Source of the DNA: JAADHX01 sp964569385
GTDB lineage: Bacteria > Actinomycetota > Acidimicrobiia > Acidimicrobiales > Poriferisodalaceae
Direction: 5' to 3'
NCBI GenBank assembly: GCA_964569385.1
Contig: CAZMUM010000021.1
Location: 20,933 to 84,932, forward strand
Length of the DNA: 64,000 nucleotides
Both the position numbers and the translations under genes were made by a program. The notes below the pieces were generated by a model that was given only the letters and a program-made list of their open reading frames with translations, was not told the DNA's origin and ran no database searches. Shown one piece after another: positions 9,061 to 17,744 of the stretch (the stretch's first letter is position 1; each line of letters starts with the position of its first letter).

Positions 9061-10653
9061 GTGGCAGAATCCGAAATCACCTCATCAGCTGGAGATCCGG
9101 CTCTTCGGCGCATTGCGTTGGTCTTGCGTCGGACGGCTCTGGGTATTGTCGCGGTGGCCCTGACGGCTGGAATCATCGCTTGGGCTGCTTCGGATGGCGA
9201 GTCAGGATTCGTGTCTGAAGGCGTCATCGAACTAACCGACGACGTATCGCGGGGTATCACAACGCCTGGGTCTCAGACAACCGATGCTCGCATCGAGATT
9301 GAAGCCCAGAAAAGGTGGCTCGAAAGCACCAGAGTCCTCGGGCAGCTTCAGGTACGGCTGGGCAGGCTCGGTCCTGAAATCATCGGCATCGTGACATCAC
9401 AACCCGAAGAATCGCCGGTAATCATTGTCGGAGTTGAAGCGACCTCAGCGGCTACGGCCGAACTGGCGGTCAGCGCGCTTATTGAGATGTACGCCGCTGA
9501 ACGTCTCGACGAGGCCGTGACCTCATTCGACCTTGAGCTGGAAACGTTGAGGGTTCAACAAGGCGAACAGTCTGGGTTAGTTGACTCGATAGTCCAAGAG
9601 TTGAATGACAACCGCGAGTCGATTTCTGAGGCCGAGGTTGGCGTCCTCGAAAACCGAACAGCGGCTGCTCTCAATCGGTTGACCGAGATCGACGTGGCTA
9701 TTCAGGAACGTGAGTTCTTTCAGCTGACGGTGGACGGCGAGGTCAGGGTCATTGAGGAATCCTCGCCCGCTCGAAAGACCTCCGCTTCATCGGTGGTTCG
9801 AGGTGTTCAGTTCGGCCTGGTAGCCCTCTTCCTCGGGTTCGGCGCCGTGCTCATCGCGTCGCGGGTGCGGGGCCGGCTACACCTGCTCGACGAGGTTCGG
9901 TCGGTCATTGGGCCAAACGTTCCCGTGATAGCAACCATTCCGCGCTTCCGTCGGAAGTACCGTAAGGGAGCATCGGCACTTGTGGTGGCCTATGCGGGTT
10001 CGCAACGTGAGGCAGAGGCATTTCGCTACATGCGCAGCGCTATCGAGGTGGCGGCGGCAGGCAAGACGCCAGTTGCGGTGCTCTTCACGAGCGCCACGGC
10101 GAACGAGGGTAAGACCGTTGCGTCGTCTAACCTGGCGTTGGCATCGGCCCGTGCCGGTAACAACACTTTCCTGCTCGACGGCGATCTGTTGAACTCGTCG
10201 GTAAGCAAGATCTTTGCTCAAACCCGTGTGAAAAATGGGTTTCGGGCCCTCCTAGATCAAAAAATTGAGGCCAGCGAGAATATCTGGTATGAGACTGGGA
10301 GGGGAGCGACGTCACTTGCTGTGCTCATCACCAGGACGAAACATGAGCCCACTGATCGTAGCGAGCTCTCTATCGAGGCAGTAAGTCGAGTGTTGACGTC
10401 ATTGAATAAGCTACGCGACATCGTTGTGATTGACGGGCCACCGGTGTTGGCTGTGTCCGACGCCATGATCTTGGCCAGAAGCGCAGACATCACCTTCGTC
10501 GTGGTCCGCATGAGCAAGACGACCCGTCGAGATCTCGAAAATGCTATGACGCAACTCAAACAAGGCGGCGTCGAAGTCGGCGGAGTCGTCATCTCCCATT
10601 CCCGTGAACGCCGTGAGTCGTACTATGGATACGGATATGGGTCGACGAAGTGA
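9061..10653 (+). CDS. Wzz-type chain-length determinant fused to a bacterial tyrosine kinase (BY-kinase)
   Basis: The 530-residue protein has two transmembrane segments (about 22-45 and 240-265) enclosing an extracytoplasmic Wzz-like domain. A cytoplasmic P-loop kinase domain follows. Walker A is 'TANEGKT' with K351, Walker A' is 'LLDGDL' with D373 and D375, and Walker B is 'VVIDGPP' with D458. The C-terminus ends in a tyrosine cluster (YYGYGYG), the autophosphorylation tail typical of BY-kinases. Such fusions control the length and export of exopolysaccharide by cycles of tyrosine phosphorylation. The GTG at 9061 follows a weak GAGAA sequence. A 168-bp gap separates it from the flippase gene, so it may have its own promoter. 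Confidence 0.9.
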   Translation: MAESEITSSAGDPALRRIALVLRRTALGIVAVALTAGIIAWAASDGESGFVSEGVIELTDDVSRGITTPGSQTTDARIEIEAQKRWLESTRVLGQLQVRLGRLGPEIIGIVTSQPEESPVIIVGVEATSAATAELAVSALIEMYAAERLDEAVTSFDLELETLRVQQGEQSGLVDSIVQELNDNRESISEAEVGVLENRTAAALNRLTEIDVAIQEREFFQLTVDGEVRVIEESSPARKTSASSVVRGVQFGLVALFLGFGAVLIASRVRGRLHLLDEVRSVIGPNVPVIATIPRFRRKYRKGASALVVAYAGSQREAEAFRYMRSAIEVAAAGKTPVAVLFTSATANEGKTVASSNLALASARAGNNTFLLDGDLLNSSVSKIFAQTRVKNGFRALLDQKIEASENIWYETGRGATSLAVLITRTKHEPTDRSELSIEAVSRVLTSLNKLRDIVVIDGPPVLAVSDAMILARSADITFVVVRMSKTTRRDLENAMTQLKQGGVEVGGVVISHSRERRESYYGYGYGSTK

Positions 10654-10658
10654 ACCGC

Positions 10659-11840
10659 TCAGCCTGAGTCGTGCTCCTTGTCGCCAGCGGTTACGACAAC
10701 CCAGGCCACCAACAAAGTGCCAGGAACTCCTGTGGTTGGCATCAGCAACGCGCTGAAACCTAGATAGGCGAACATCGCCGGCCGGGTCGTTCCCACGCGG
10801 GAAGCGCCCATGGCTGCTCCCATTGCGATGAGCACAAAGGCTGGCAAGCCGATTTCGCGCGCTATCTCCAGCCCGAGGTTGTGAGAGCTTGGCGAGTAGA
10901 TCCACGGCAAGCGACCCTGGTCGAGAGCAAGTTCGAAGCGCCGAGGACCTGACCCAAAACCGTGACCGGTCAACGGACGGGATTCGATCTCGTCGATACT
11001 GACTTCCCAGAGATTGAGTCGGTTGCTCAGGGTCGCGATCTCCTCGACTCCTTGGCCGCGATCTATCAGATCTGTTATCGGGTCGGTTCCAACAGCGAAC
11101 AAGACAGCGGCGCCAACTACCGAAAGCGCCGCGCTCAGAAGGAGAGTCGGTTTCGGACGACGAACGAAACCGGCGACAAAAGCTGCAACGACGAGCGCTA
11201 GGCCAATCGTTCTGGTGAGGCTAAGCGCCGCGACCAACACTCCAAGGACCACGGCGCCGGCGCCGACGGTCGGTCGCAGCTTGTGTTCGAACCACATCGC
11301 CCCACTCAGGACTGCCAGCAAACCTCCGAGCTGCCCGAGAGAGTTTGGCTCCGCCAAGATTCCCGTCAAGCGCCGGGGGGTAGATAACTCCCATGAAGCG
11401 CTGATCTCGAAAAGCCCTAGAAGGAGCGACGCGGCACATATGGCGATAAGGCCACCGATCAGGACGCGAATTGTGGTGTCGTGACCTAGACGACCTGCCA
11501 ACAACGCCGTTGCGACCGTAACGATCACGAATCCGATACCGATGGAGGCGCTGCGGCCGGGGTTATCGCTAAAGACCGACGTCACGAGGCCCAGTGCGAG
11601 CCCAGCTGCAATCAGACGTGTCGAACGTGTGATGTTCGCTCGTGAACTCCGCAAGGCGAGGACAGCAACTGCGCCAAGGCCCCAGACGAGGCTGAGGAGG
11701 ATTCGGTGCGATGCAGGGCCGAGCTGTGCAGGCGACCAGCTCAGAGGATCGATTCGCAGGTCTGCAGTTAAGAAACCGAGCAGAACTAGAGCGGGCCACC
11801 ACGCTCGTGCGAACTGGAACGCACGGTCGGACCCGGTCAT
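10659..11840 (-). CDS. Second O-antigen ligase/polymerase-like membrane protein
   Basis: The 393-residue polytopic protein has an 'ILAEPNSLGQLGG' segment (the N-asparagine 'xPNxLA' region of Wzy_C proteins) and 'SPSSHNLGLEIAREIGLPAF' in the last third, matching the conserved 'HN-x-L-x-E-x-G' signature. It faces the BY-kinase gene tail to tail with only 5 bp between the stop codons. With the protein at 6263-7576 this gives two family members around one export set. A plausible division is polymerase versus ligase to a cell-surface acceptor. That division is an inference. Confidence 0.8.
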   Translation of the reverse strand: MTGSDRAFQFARAWWPALVLLGFLTADLRIDPLSWSPAQLGPASHRILLSLVWGLGAVAVLALRSSRANITRSTRLIAAGLALGLVTSVFSDNPGRSASIGIGFVIVTVATALLAGRLGHDTTIRVLIGGLIAICAASLLLGLFEISASWELSTPRRLTGILAEPNSLGQLGGLLAVLSGAMWFEHKLRPTVGAGAVVLGVLVAALSLTRTIGLALVVAAFVAGFVRRPKPTLLLSAALSVVGAAVLFAVGTDPITDLIDRGQGVEEIATLSNRLNLWEVSIDEIESRPLTGHGFGSGPRRFELALDQGRLPWIYSPSSHNLGLEIAREIGLPAFVLIAMGAAMGASRVGTTRPAMFAYLGFSALLMPTTGVPGTLLVAWVVVTAGDKEHDSG

Positions 11841-12413
11841 TGTGAGCGAAGGCTAACGGCTCAACACGCGGCGCGTGATGCCGGGCTGCGACGCGTTTAC
11901 CTACTCGACGGCGACGCAATCGCATTCGACGTACTTCTGCAACGTGAATACCTCGATGGCATCGTCGCGTTCGGCCAGGTCGGTGGACCAACAACCCGAC
12001 CAACACGAGGGCCCGCGAGCGCGTTGTGCTACTGCTAATCCGACATATCAACACGTGCAGTGACGTCCTAGTCAGGTCGCGGGTGGTGCGTGGCACAGGA
12101 GCCGGTTCTCACAAAGTGTGGATATTTCATTGGTGGCGCCACGTTGGGGCCCCAAGTACGGCTATTGTGCCCGTACGTTAGGAAAGTGTGTTCCGGGAAG
12201 TCGGCCCTTTCGTCACATTCGATAGCAGAGTTTAGTAATTCCTGCGATTTTGCTTGCTGTGTTACGTCGCATACGACTACTCTCCGTGAACACAGTTGGT
12301 GAGAAGGTTGACGTGCAGTCGCCGTAACAGGGGCCTGCACAGCAGGAATAGACAGCAGCAGCAACAACACACACGGCAACGCCGCACAGCGGCCGAAGCG
12401 GGGCGAAATTCAC
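11841..12413. other. 573-bp divergent intergenic region upstream of the heme peroxidase gene
   Basis: The region lies between two divergent genes. The right half is AT-richer than its surroundings and probably carries the peroxidase promoter and a leader of 100 bases or more. Around 11844-12038 one plus-strand frame is open for 64 codons and reads like protein (a hydrophobic 'VYLLDGDAIAFDVLL' stretch), but it has no good start and could be a gene remnant or chance. No tRNA, riboswitch or strong terminator was recognised. Confidence 0.4.
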
Positions 12414-15400
12414 ATGAAATCCACCAGGAAACTCTCAAGTCGAAAGGGCGGGCTCTTCAAAAGAGCACGTAGGGCACGCAGCGCGTTCGTGGCACTTATC
12501 ACCGTCGCTCTCATCGCAGCCCTCATGCCATTCTCCGCGGTGACGTCGCCAGCAGCAGCCGCCGAGCGAGACGATCTGTTTCCGTGGCAACTAGCCGACG
12601 TGCTCGCACCGGGCGTAGCTCCGGTTGGGGCTGGGTTTGAGATTACTCTCACTGACCTGGCGTTCATTCTCGACCAGATCAAGATCTCCGAGCAACACGT
12701 CGGCCCGACATTTGACCCGGCTGACCCGTGCGGAAATCTGATCGGCCCAGGCCCAAACCAGATACCTCCGGCAGGCAGCGCAGATCAGCTTCCATTTGGT
12801 CTTCGTACCCTCAGCGGCATCTGCAACAACTTGGTTCCAGGCCAGGAGTTGTTCGGTGCGACCGATGAGCCGTTCATTCGCCTCGCGACGCCAGAATGGC
12901 GTGCGGCTGAGGGATTTGACATCGATGGTCCCGGCGGTGCCCCGGCCTTGCCTAACAGCAGTTACGTGCCAGGCACACCGAACCCGATAACCCCGTTCGG
13001 TCCTCTTGTTGTCGACAGCCAGCCTCGAATCATCTCGAACCTGATCGTCGACCAGACGCCCTCGAACCCGGCCGCTATCGCAGCAGCCGGCGTAGGCGCA
13101 GTTCCTGGACCAAGCGGATCTTTCAACATCGAGAACGTCACACCGGATGAAGGCCTTTCGGCTCCGTTCAACGCGACGCTCACTTTCTTCGGGCAGTTCT
13201 TCGATCACGGCCTCGACCTCACCACCAAGGACGGCGAGCTCGTATACATGCCGCTCCAGGTCGACGACCCACTATTCGACGCCGGCGCTGACACCATTCC
13301 GTTCACCGCAGATGACGGTCCGAACTTCATGTTGATCAGCCGGGCCCAGCTAAATGACCCTGGTGCCCAGGCCATCAACCAGACCTCTCCATTCGTCGAC
13401 CAGAACCAGACCTACACTTCGAGCCCTTCACAGCAGGTGTTCCAGCGTGAGTACGCCACAGCCGGGGTCGATCCCGACGGTGGCGGTCTGTTGACTGCTA
13501 CCTCGCCGCTTGACACCGGGCGTCTTCTCGAAGGTACTGTGTACGCCGGTCTTGGTGGCGCTCCGGGTGGTCTCACCCGTTGGATCGATGTCAAGAACCA
13601 GGCCATCAACGTCCTCGGGTTCGAACTCGACGATGTCGATGTGTTGTCGGTCCCGATGATGGCGGCCAACCTGTATGGCGCCTACGTTCCAGGTCCGCTA
13701 CGCGGCATGCCGATGATCGTGACTGTTGGTCCCGACCTGGTAGCAGGAACAGCCGACGACGTGCTTGTTGAAGGCGACCTTGCCGCACCGGTTTCGACCG
13801 CAGCCCTGAACGCTGTTCCAGCGACTGCTGTTGTTCCTGCCGGACGTGCATGGCTGGCCGACATTGCTCACGCAGCTGTCCCCGGTCCAGGGCTTGTTCC
13901 CGACACTGATGAGACCTGCAACCCGGCACTGCCCGGTTCGCAGCTCGCAATGTTCTGTGACGACGGCGACCCAACCACCTACGACAACGAGATGCTCGAC
14001 ACACACTTCATCTGTGGCGACGGTCGCTGCAATGAGAACATTGCGTTGAGCGCCGTGCACCACGTGTTCCATGCCGAGCACAATCGCGTTGTCGATGACA
14101 TCAAGGCCACCTTGGATGCGTCAGTGGTTCCGCCACTCGACACAACCGAAGCGCTTGCCTTCTACGCAGAGTGGAAGCCAGGCGGCGTGTGGGACGGCAA
14201 GCGTTTGTTCCAGGCTGCGAAGTTCATAACCGAGATGGAATACCAGCACCTCGCCTTTGAGGAATTCGCACGCACAGTGCAGCCACAGGTGAACGTGTTT
14301 GTTGGTTACGACACCACGATCGACGCACGGATCTTCAGTGAGTTCGCTAACACGGCTTACCGTTTCGGCCACACGATGCTGAACGAAGACATCCGGCGAT
14401 TCGACACCTCCACTGGTGCCGATGACTCGATCGGCCTCATCGAGGCCTTCCTGAACCCACCTGAGTTCTTCGCCGACGGTCTTGGTGGATTCACCAAGAC
14501 TGCCGAAGAAGCAGCCGGCGGAATTCTTGCAGGCACGACCACTCAAATCGGTGAGGAAATCGACGAGTTCGTCGTCGAGGCGCTTCGCAACGAGCTTGTC
14601 GGCTTGCCGCTCGACCTCGCTGCGGTCAACCTCGCTCGTGGCCGAGACACTGGGGTTCCGAGGCTCAACTCGATGAGGGCTCAGATCTTCGCGCTGACAA
14701 ACAGCAGCCCGATCTTTGCCCCTTACGACAGTTGGCTCGACTTCGGCTTCTCGCTGAAGACACAGGCGTCACTGCGAAACTTCGTTGCCGCCTATGGGAT
14801 CTACCCCGATATTCAGGCCGCAACCACGCTTGCGGGCAAACGAGCTGCGGCTGACATCGCGTTGGCGGACACCGCTTTCATGACTGGGCCGCCGGCTAAC
14901 ACAGGCGTTGATGATATCGACCTCTGGGTTGGCGGACTTGCCGAGAAGAACGAGATCTTCGGAGGGCTGCTTGGCTCGACGTTGAACTTCATCTTCGAAC
15001 TTCAGATGGAAAACCTTCAGGACGGCGACAGGTTCTATTACCTGCACCGCCTGGAGGGCGTTCCGTTGTTGGCTCAGCTTGAGGGCAACTCGTTCTCAGA
15101 GATGATCGAACGTAACACCACCGCCGAGCAACTTCCGGCGAACGTGTTCACTGTTCCGACCTACACCTTCGACCTCGATGTTGTAGCGCCAATTCCTGGT
15201 GGCGGCATCGTGGACGATCCGGCTACGCCGGACTGGGACGAGACACTGCTGCTAGTGCAAATGCCTGACGGCACGATTCGGTACCCAGGTGCCGATCACG
15301 CGCTGTTCAGTGGACGCACCGGAGCTTTCGGTCCGGCTGGCGACATGATCCAGGCAGGCGAGGGCGACGACACTGTCCGAGGCCACGATGGCGACGATCG

Positions 15401-17456
15401 CCTCGAGGGCTTCGGCGGTAACGACGTCATCATCGGCGGCGCTGGCAACGACATCATCACCGACACCTTCGGTGATGACGACCTCAAGGGCGGCCCGGGT
15501 AACGACGCCCTCCATGGCGGTCTCGGGTTCGACCTTCTGCAGCCCGGCCCTGGTGACGACTTCGCCGTTATCGGATCCGATCCCGGAGAAATCTTCGGCG
15601 GAACCGGCGACGATAAGTTGCAGGGCGGCGACTCCTTCGACGCGATCTTTGGCGGCGACGGTGACGACTGGATTAACGGCGGATCCGGTGCCGATGCGAT
15701 ATTCGGCGACAACGCCGCTCCGCTCGAGGACAACCCTCTGGGCAGCGACGGCCACGACGTCCTACGCGGCGGCCCTGGTGACGATGCCATCGCAAGTGAA
15801 GGCGGCGACGACATCATGTTCGCCGGCACCGGAACCGACGAGTTCGACGGTATTGAAGGCTTCGACTGGGTCATCCACAAGGACGACCCACAACCGGCCG
15901 ACTCCGACCTCGAACGCGTAGAGGGGCTGCCGAACCAGGTTGACCCTCTTGCCGACCGTTTCGACTTGGTCGAAGGTCTGTCAGGTTGGATGTTCGACGA
16001 CGTCTTGCGTGGTGATGGTGAGATCCCCGACCTCTTTGGCGGTCTCATCCCCAACACGCTTGACCAGAACGGCATCGACCGGATCACCGACCTTGACCTG
16101 CTGTTGCCGTTCGGCGCGACTTCCTTTGACGCCGGCAACATCATCCTTGGCGGCGGTGGTAGCGACCTCATCGAAGGACGTGGAACCGACGACATCATCG
16201 ATGGCGACGCCTGGCTGAACGTTCAACTATTGGCGGGCGGTATTCGCTACGACAGCATGAGCGATCTTCAGGCCATGGTGTTCGACGGGTCGCTCGACCC
16301 TGGTGACATCACGATTGTTCGTGAGATCCTGTGGGAGCCGCCGGGCACCGACATCGATACCGCGGAGTTCGACGGACCGTTGGCCGACTACGACATCACC
16401 GAGAACGTCAACGGATCAGTCACAGTGGTCCATGCTAGAGGCCTCGGCGATGGCGTCGGTGGTAACTGCCCCGACATCAACTCGTTGTGTGATGACGGCA
16501 CCGACACACTTTGGAACATAGAACGCCTGGCATTCTCCGATGTGATCATTGGTGCACCTTGCGCCGACTGCTTGCTGCGAGTCACAACTGTGCCTCCAGT
16601 GGCCAGCCAGATCATTGTCGACGGATCACCAACAGACCGTTGGGGTCTCACCTGGATGAAGACATCGCCAGGGGCTCACGAAGTGTGCTTCACCGATGTT
16701 GAAGGCTGGGCCACGGCTCCTTGCGAAACAGTAAATGTTGCGCCTGGCGTCACTGGCGTAGTCAACGGTGCATTCACCCAGCAGGGGTTCATCCGTGTAG
16801 TTACCTCGCCAGCCGTGCAGTCCACCATCAGTATTGATGGTGTGGTGCGCAATGACTGGTCCGTATGGACCGACTTCCCCGTTGGTCCAACCGAGGTTTG
16901 TTACGGCGATGTCGCCGGGTTCACCACTCCACCATGTGAGACACTTAACGTGGTAGCTGGCGCAACTACCAACTTCACTGGCACCTTTGTTCCCGGCGCT
17001 GCTGTTGCTCCGGCAGGCCATGGCTTGCTCAGGGTGACAACCTCGTCGACACTTGGTGGCGGTGTAGCTTCCCAGATTTCGATCGACGGTGTTACCGCCG
17101 ATCGCTGGGGCCTCAACTGGGTTAAGTTGCCGCCAGGTAACTATGAGGTTTGTTACGGCGACGTACCAAACCACAGCACGCCTGGATGTTCCATCGAAAC
17201 CGTTGTAGCTGGTCAAACAACCGCAACCAACGGCGCCTTCGAGGCGAGGGGCATTCTGCGAGTACTCACCCAGACGCCGCACCAGTCGACGATCTTCGTC
17301 GACGGCGTGCCACGTAACGACTGGGGCTTGTGGACCGATCTTCCGGTTGGGCCACGCGAGGTGTGCTTCGGCGAGGCAGCCGGGTTCACTCCAGCCTGCC
17401 AGTCCATCAACCTGGTCGCTGGCGTGCAAACGACAGTAACCGGGGTCTGGCCCTGA
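12414..17456 (+). CDS. Secreted animal-type heme peroxidase with RTX calcium-binding repeats and C-terminal Cys-repeat module
   Basis: The 1680-residue protein has a basic N-terminus and signal peptide (cleavage after the AAAA near residue 50). An animal heme peroxidase domain covers about residues 60-900. The distal histidine H265 lies in 'FGQFFDHGLD' and the proximal histidine H653 in 'YRFGHTML', with the family signature 'NLARGRDTG' further on. Glycine/aspartate nonapeptide repeats (GGxGxDxxx) fill about 975-1150 and should bind calcium. Four Cys-containing repeats end the protein (about 1385-1680, final 'TGVWP'). The architecture of peroxidase plus RTX repeats is that of bacterial peroxicins and of the Mn(II)-oxidising MopA proteins. 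Substrate cannot be decided from sequence. A strong terminator follows the gene and it has a long upstream region, so it is probably monocistronic. Confidence 0.92.
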   Translation: MKSTRKLSSRKGGLFKRARRARSAFVALITVALIAALMPFSAVTSPAAAAERDDLFPWQLADVLAPGVAPVGAGFEITLTDLAFILDQIKISEQHVGPTFDPADPCGNLIGPGPNQIPPAGSADQLPFGLRTLSGICNNLVPGQELFGATDEPFIRLATPEWRAAEGFDIDGPGGAPALPNSSYVPGTPNPITPFGPLVVDSQPRIISNLIVDQTPSNPAAIAAAGVGAVPGPSGSFNIENVTPDEGLSAPFNATLTFFGQFFDHGLDLTTKDGELVYMPLQVDDPLFDAGADTIPFTADDGPNFMLISRAQLNDPGAQAINQTSPFVDQNQTYTSSPSQQVFQREYATAGVDPDGGGLLTATSPLDTGRLLEGTVYAGLGGAPGGLTRWIDVKNQAINVLGFELDDVDVLSVPMMAANLYGAYVPGPLRGMPMIVTVGPDLVAGTADDVLVEGDLAAPVSTAALNAVPATAVVPAGRAWLADIAHAAVPGPGLVPDTDETCNPALPGSQLAMFCDDGDPTTYDNEMLDTHFICGDGRCNENIALSAVHHVFHAEHNRVVDDIKATLDASVVPPLDTTEALAFYAEWKPGGVWDGKRLFQAAKFITEMEYQHLAFEEFARTVQPQVNVFVGYDTTIDARIFSEFANTAYRFGHTMLNEDIRRFDTSTGADDSIGLIEAFLNPPEFFADGLGGFTKTAEEAAGGILAGTTTQIGEEIDEFVVEALRNELVGLPLDLAAVNLARGRDTGVPRLNSMRAQIFALTNSSPIFAPYDSWLDFGFSLKTQASLRNFVAAYGIYPDIQAATTLAGKRAAADIALADTAFMTGPPANTGVDDIDLWVGGLAEKNEIFGGLLGSTLNFIFELQMENLQDGDRFYYLHRLEGVPLLAQLEGNSFSEMIERNTTAEQLPANVFTVPTYTFDLDVVAPIPGGGIVDDPATPDWDETLLLVQMPDGTIRYPGADHALFSGRTGAFGPAGDMIQAGEGDDTVRGHDGDDRLEGFGGNDVIIGGAGNDIITDTFGDDDLKGGPGNDALHGGLGFDLLQPGPGDDFAVIGSDPGEIFGGTGDDKLQGGDSFDAIFGGDGDDWINGGSGADAIFGDNAAPLEDNPLGSDGHDVLRGGPGDDAIASEGGDDIMFAGTGTDEFDGIEGFDWVIHKDDPQPADSDLERVEGLPNQVDPLADRFDLVEGLSGWMFDDVLRGDGEIPDLFGGLIPNTLDQNGIDRITDLDLLLPFGATSFDAGNIILGGGGSDLIEGRGTDDIIDGDAWLNVQLLAGGIRYDSMSDLQAMVFDGSLDPGDITIVREILWEPPGTDIDTAEFDGPLADYDITENVNGSVTVVHARGLGDGVGGNCPDINSLCDDGTDTLWNIERLAFSDVIIGAPCADCLLRVTTVPPVASQIIVDGSPTDRWGLTWMKTSPGAHEVCFTDVEGWATAPCETVNVAPGVTGVVNGAFTQQGFIRVVTSPAVQSTISIDGVVRNDWSVWTDFPVGPTEVCYGDVAGFTTPPCETLNVVAGATTNFTGTFVPGAAVAPAGHGLLRVTTSSTLGGGVASQISIDGVTADRWGLNWVKLPPGNYEVCYGDVPNHSTPGCSIETVVAGQTTATNGAFEARGILRVLTQTPHQSTIFVDGVPRNDWGLWTDLPVGPREVCFGEAAGFTPACQSINLVAGVQTTVTGVWP
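15340..15860 (+). repeat. RTX-type (hemolysin) calcium-binding repeat block
   Basis: The block encodes about 15-18 imperfect nonapeptides of the GGxGNDxIx type, for example 'GGAGNDIIT' and 'GGPGNDALH'. At DNA level the repeats are only loosely similar, with GGC-GAC and GGT-GAC codons dominating. In known proteins each pair of turns of this parallel beta-roll binds calcium and folding is triggered outside the cell. Confidence 0.9.
16570..17453 (+). repeat. Four-unit Cys-repeat C-terminal module (copy 2, in the heme peroxidase)
   Basis: The units follow the same A-B-A-B order and spacing as the module at the end of the M36 protease, including the internal 'GHGLLRVTT' linker between units 2 and 3 and the 'STIFVDGxPRxDWG' start of unit 4. 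The two copies are diverged in DNA but clearly homologous in protein. Confidence 0.85.
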
Positions 17457-17494
17457 GTTAACGCGGGATTGAGCTAACAACTTACGTCTCACTC

Positions 17495-17538
17495 CTGACC
17501 CCCGGTCCGGGCCCTAACAGGCCCGGGCCGGGGGTCAG
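17495..17538. terminator. Strong intrinsic-type terminator hairpin after the peroxidase gene
   Basis: A 19-base arm (CTGACCCCCGGTCCGGGCC, 17495-17513) pairs with 17520-17538 with a single G-T wobble and a 6-base loop. There is no U-tract, as is common for actinobacterial terminators. It starts 38 bp after the peroxidase stop codon. Confidence 0.85.
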
Positions 17539-17744
17539 CTAATTCCCGAAGGGTCGACTGAGTAAAGAATATCGATAGCGTCAGACTTACCCGCTAGGCG
17601 CCCTTACGCGGCGGCCGGCCGAGTTCGTACTCACGGCGACTCTCTGGCAGTTCGATCAAAATGGTGTTGCGTCTGGCTCCGCGGCCGACTGGTCTGATCT
17701 AGGGCTGCTTGACTAACGTCGGGTCGCCAGGCTTCAGGACACGC

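Noticed and set aside
11844..12038. 64-codon open plus-strand frame in the intergenic region
   Set aside because: It has a protein-like hydrophobic stretch but no convincing start or ribosome-binding site and no recognisable family. Kept only as a note in the intergenic entry.
15296..16198. Long open frames on the minus strand across the RTX region
   Set aside because: Regular GGC/GAC codons of the repeat block produce long Ser/Pro-rich antisense frames by composition alone.
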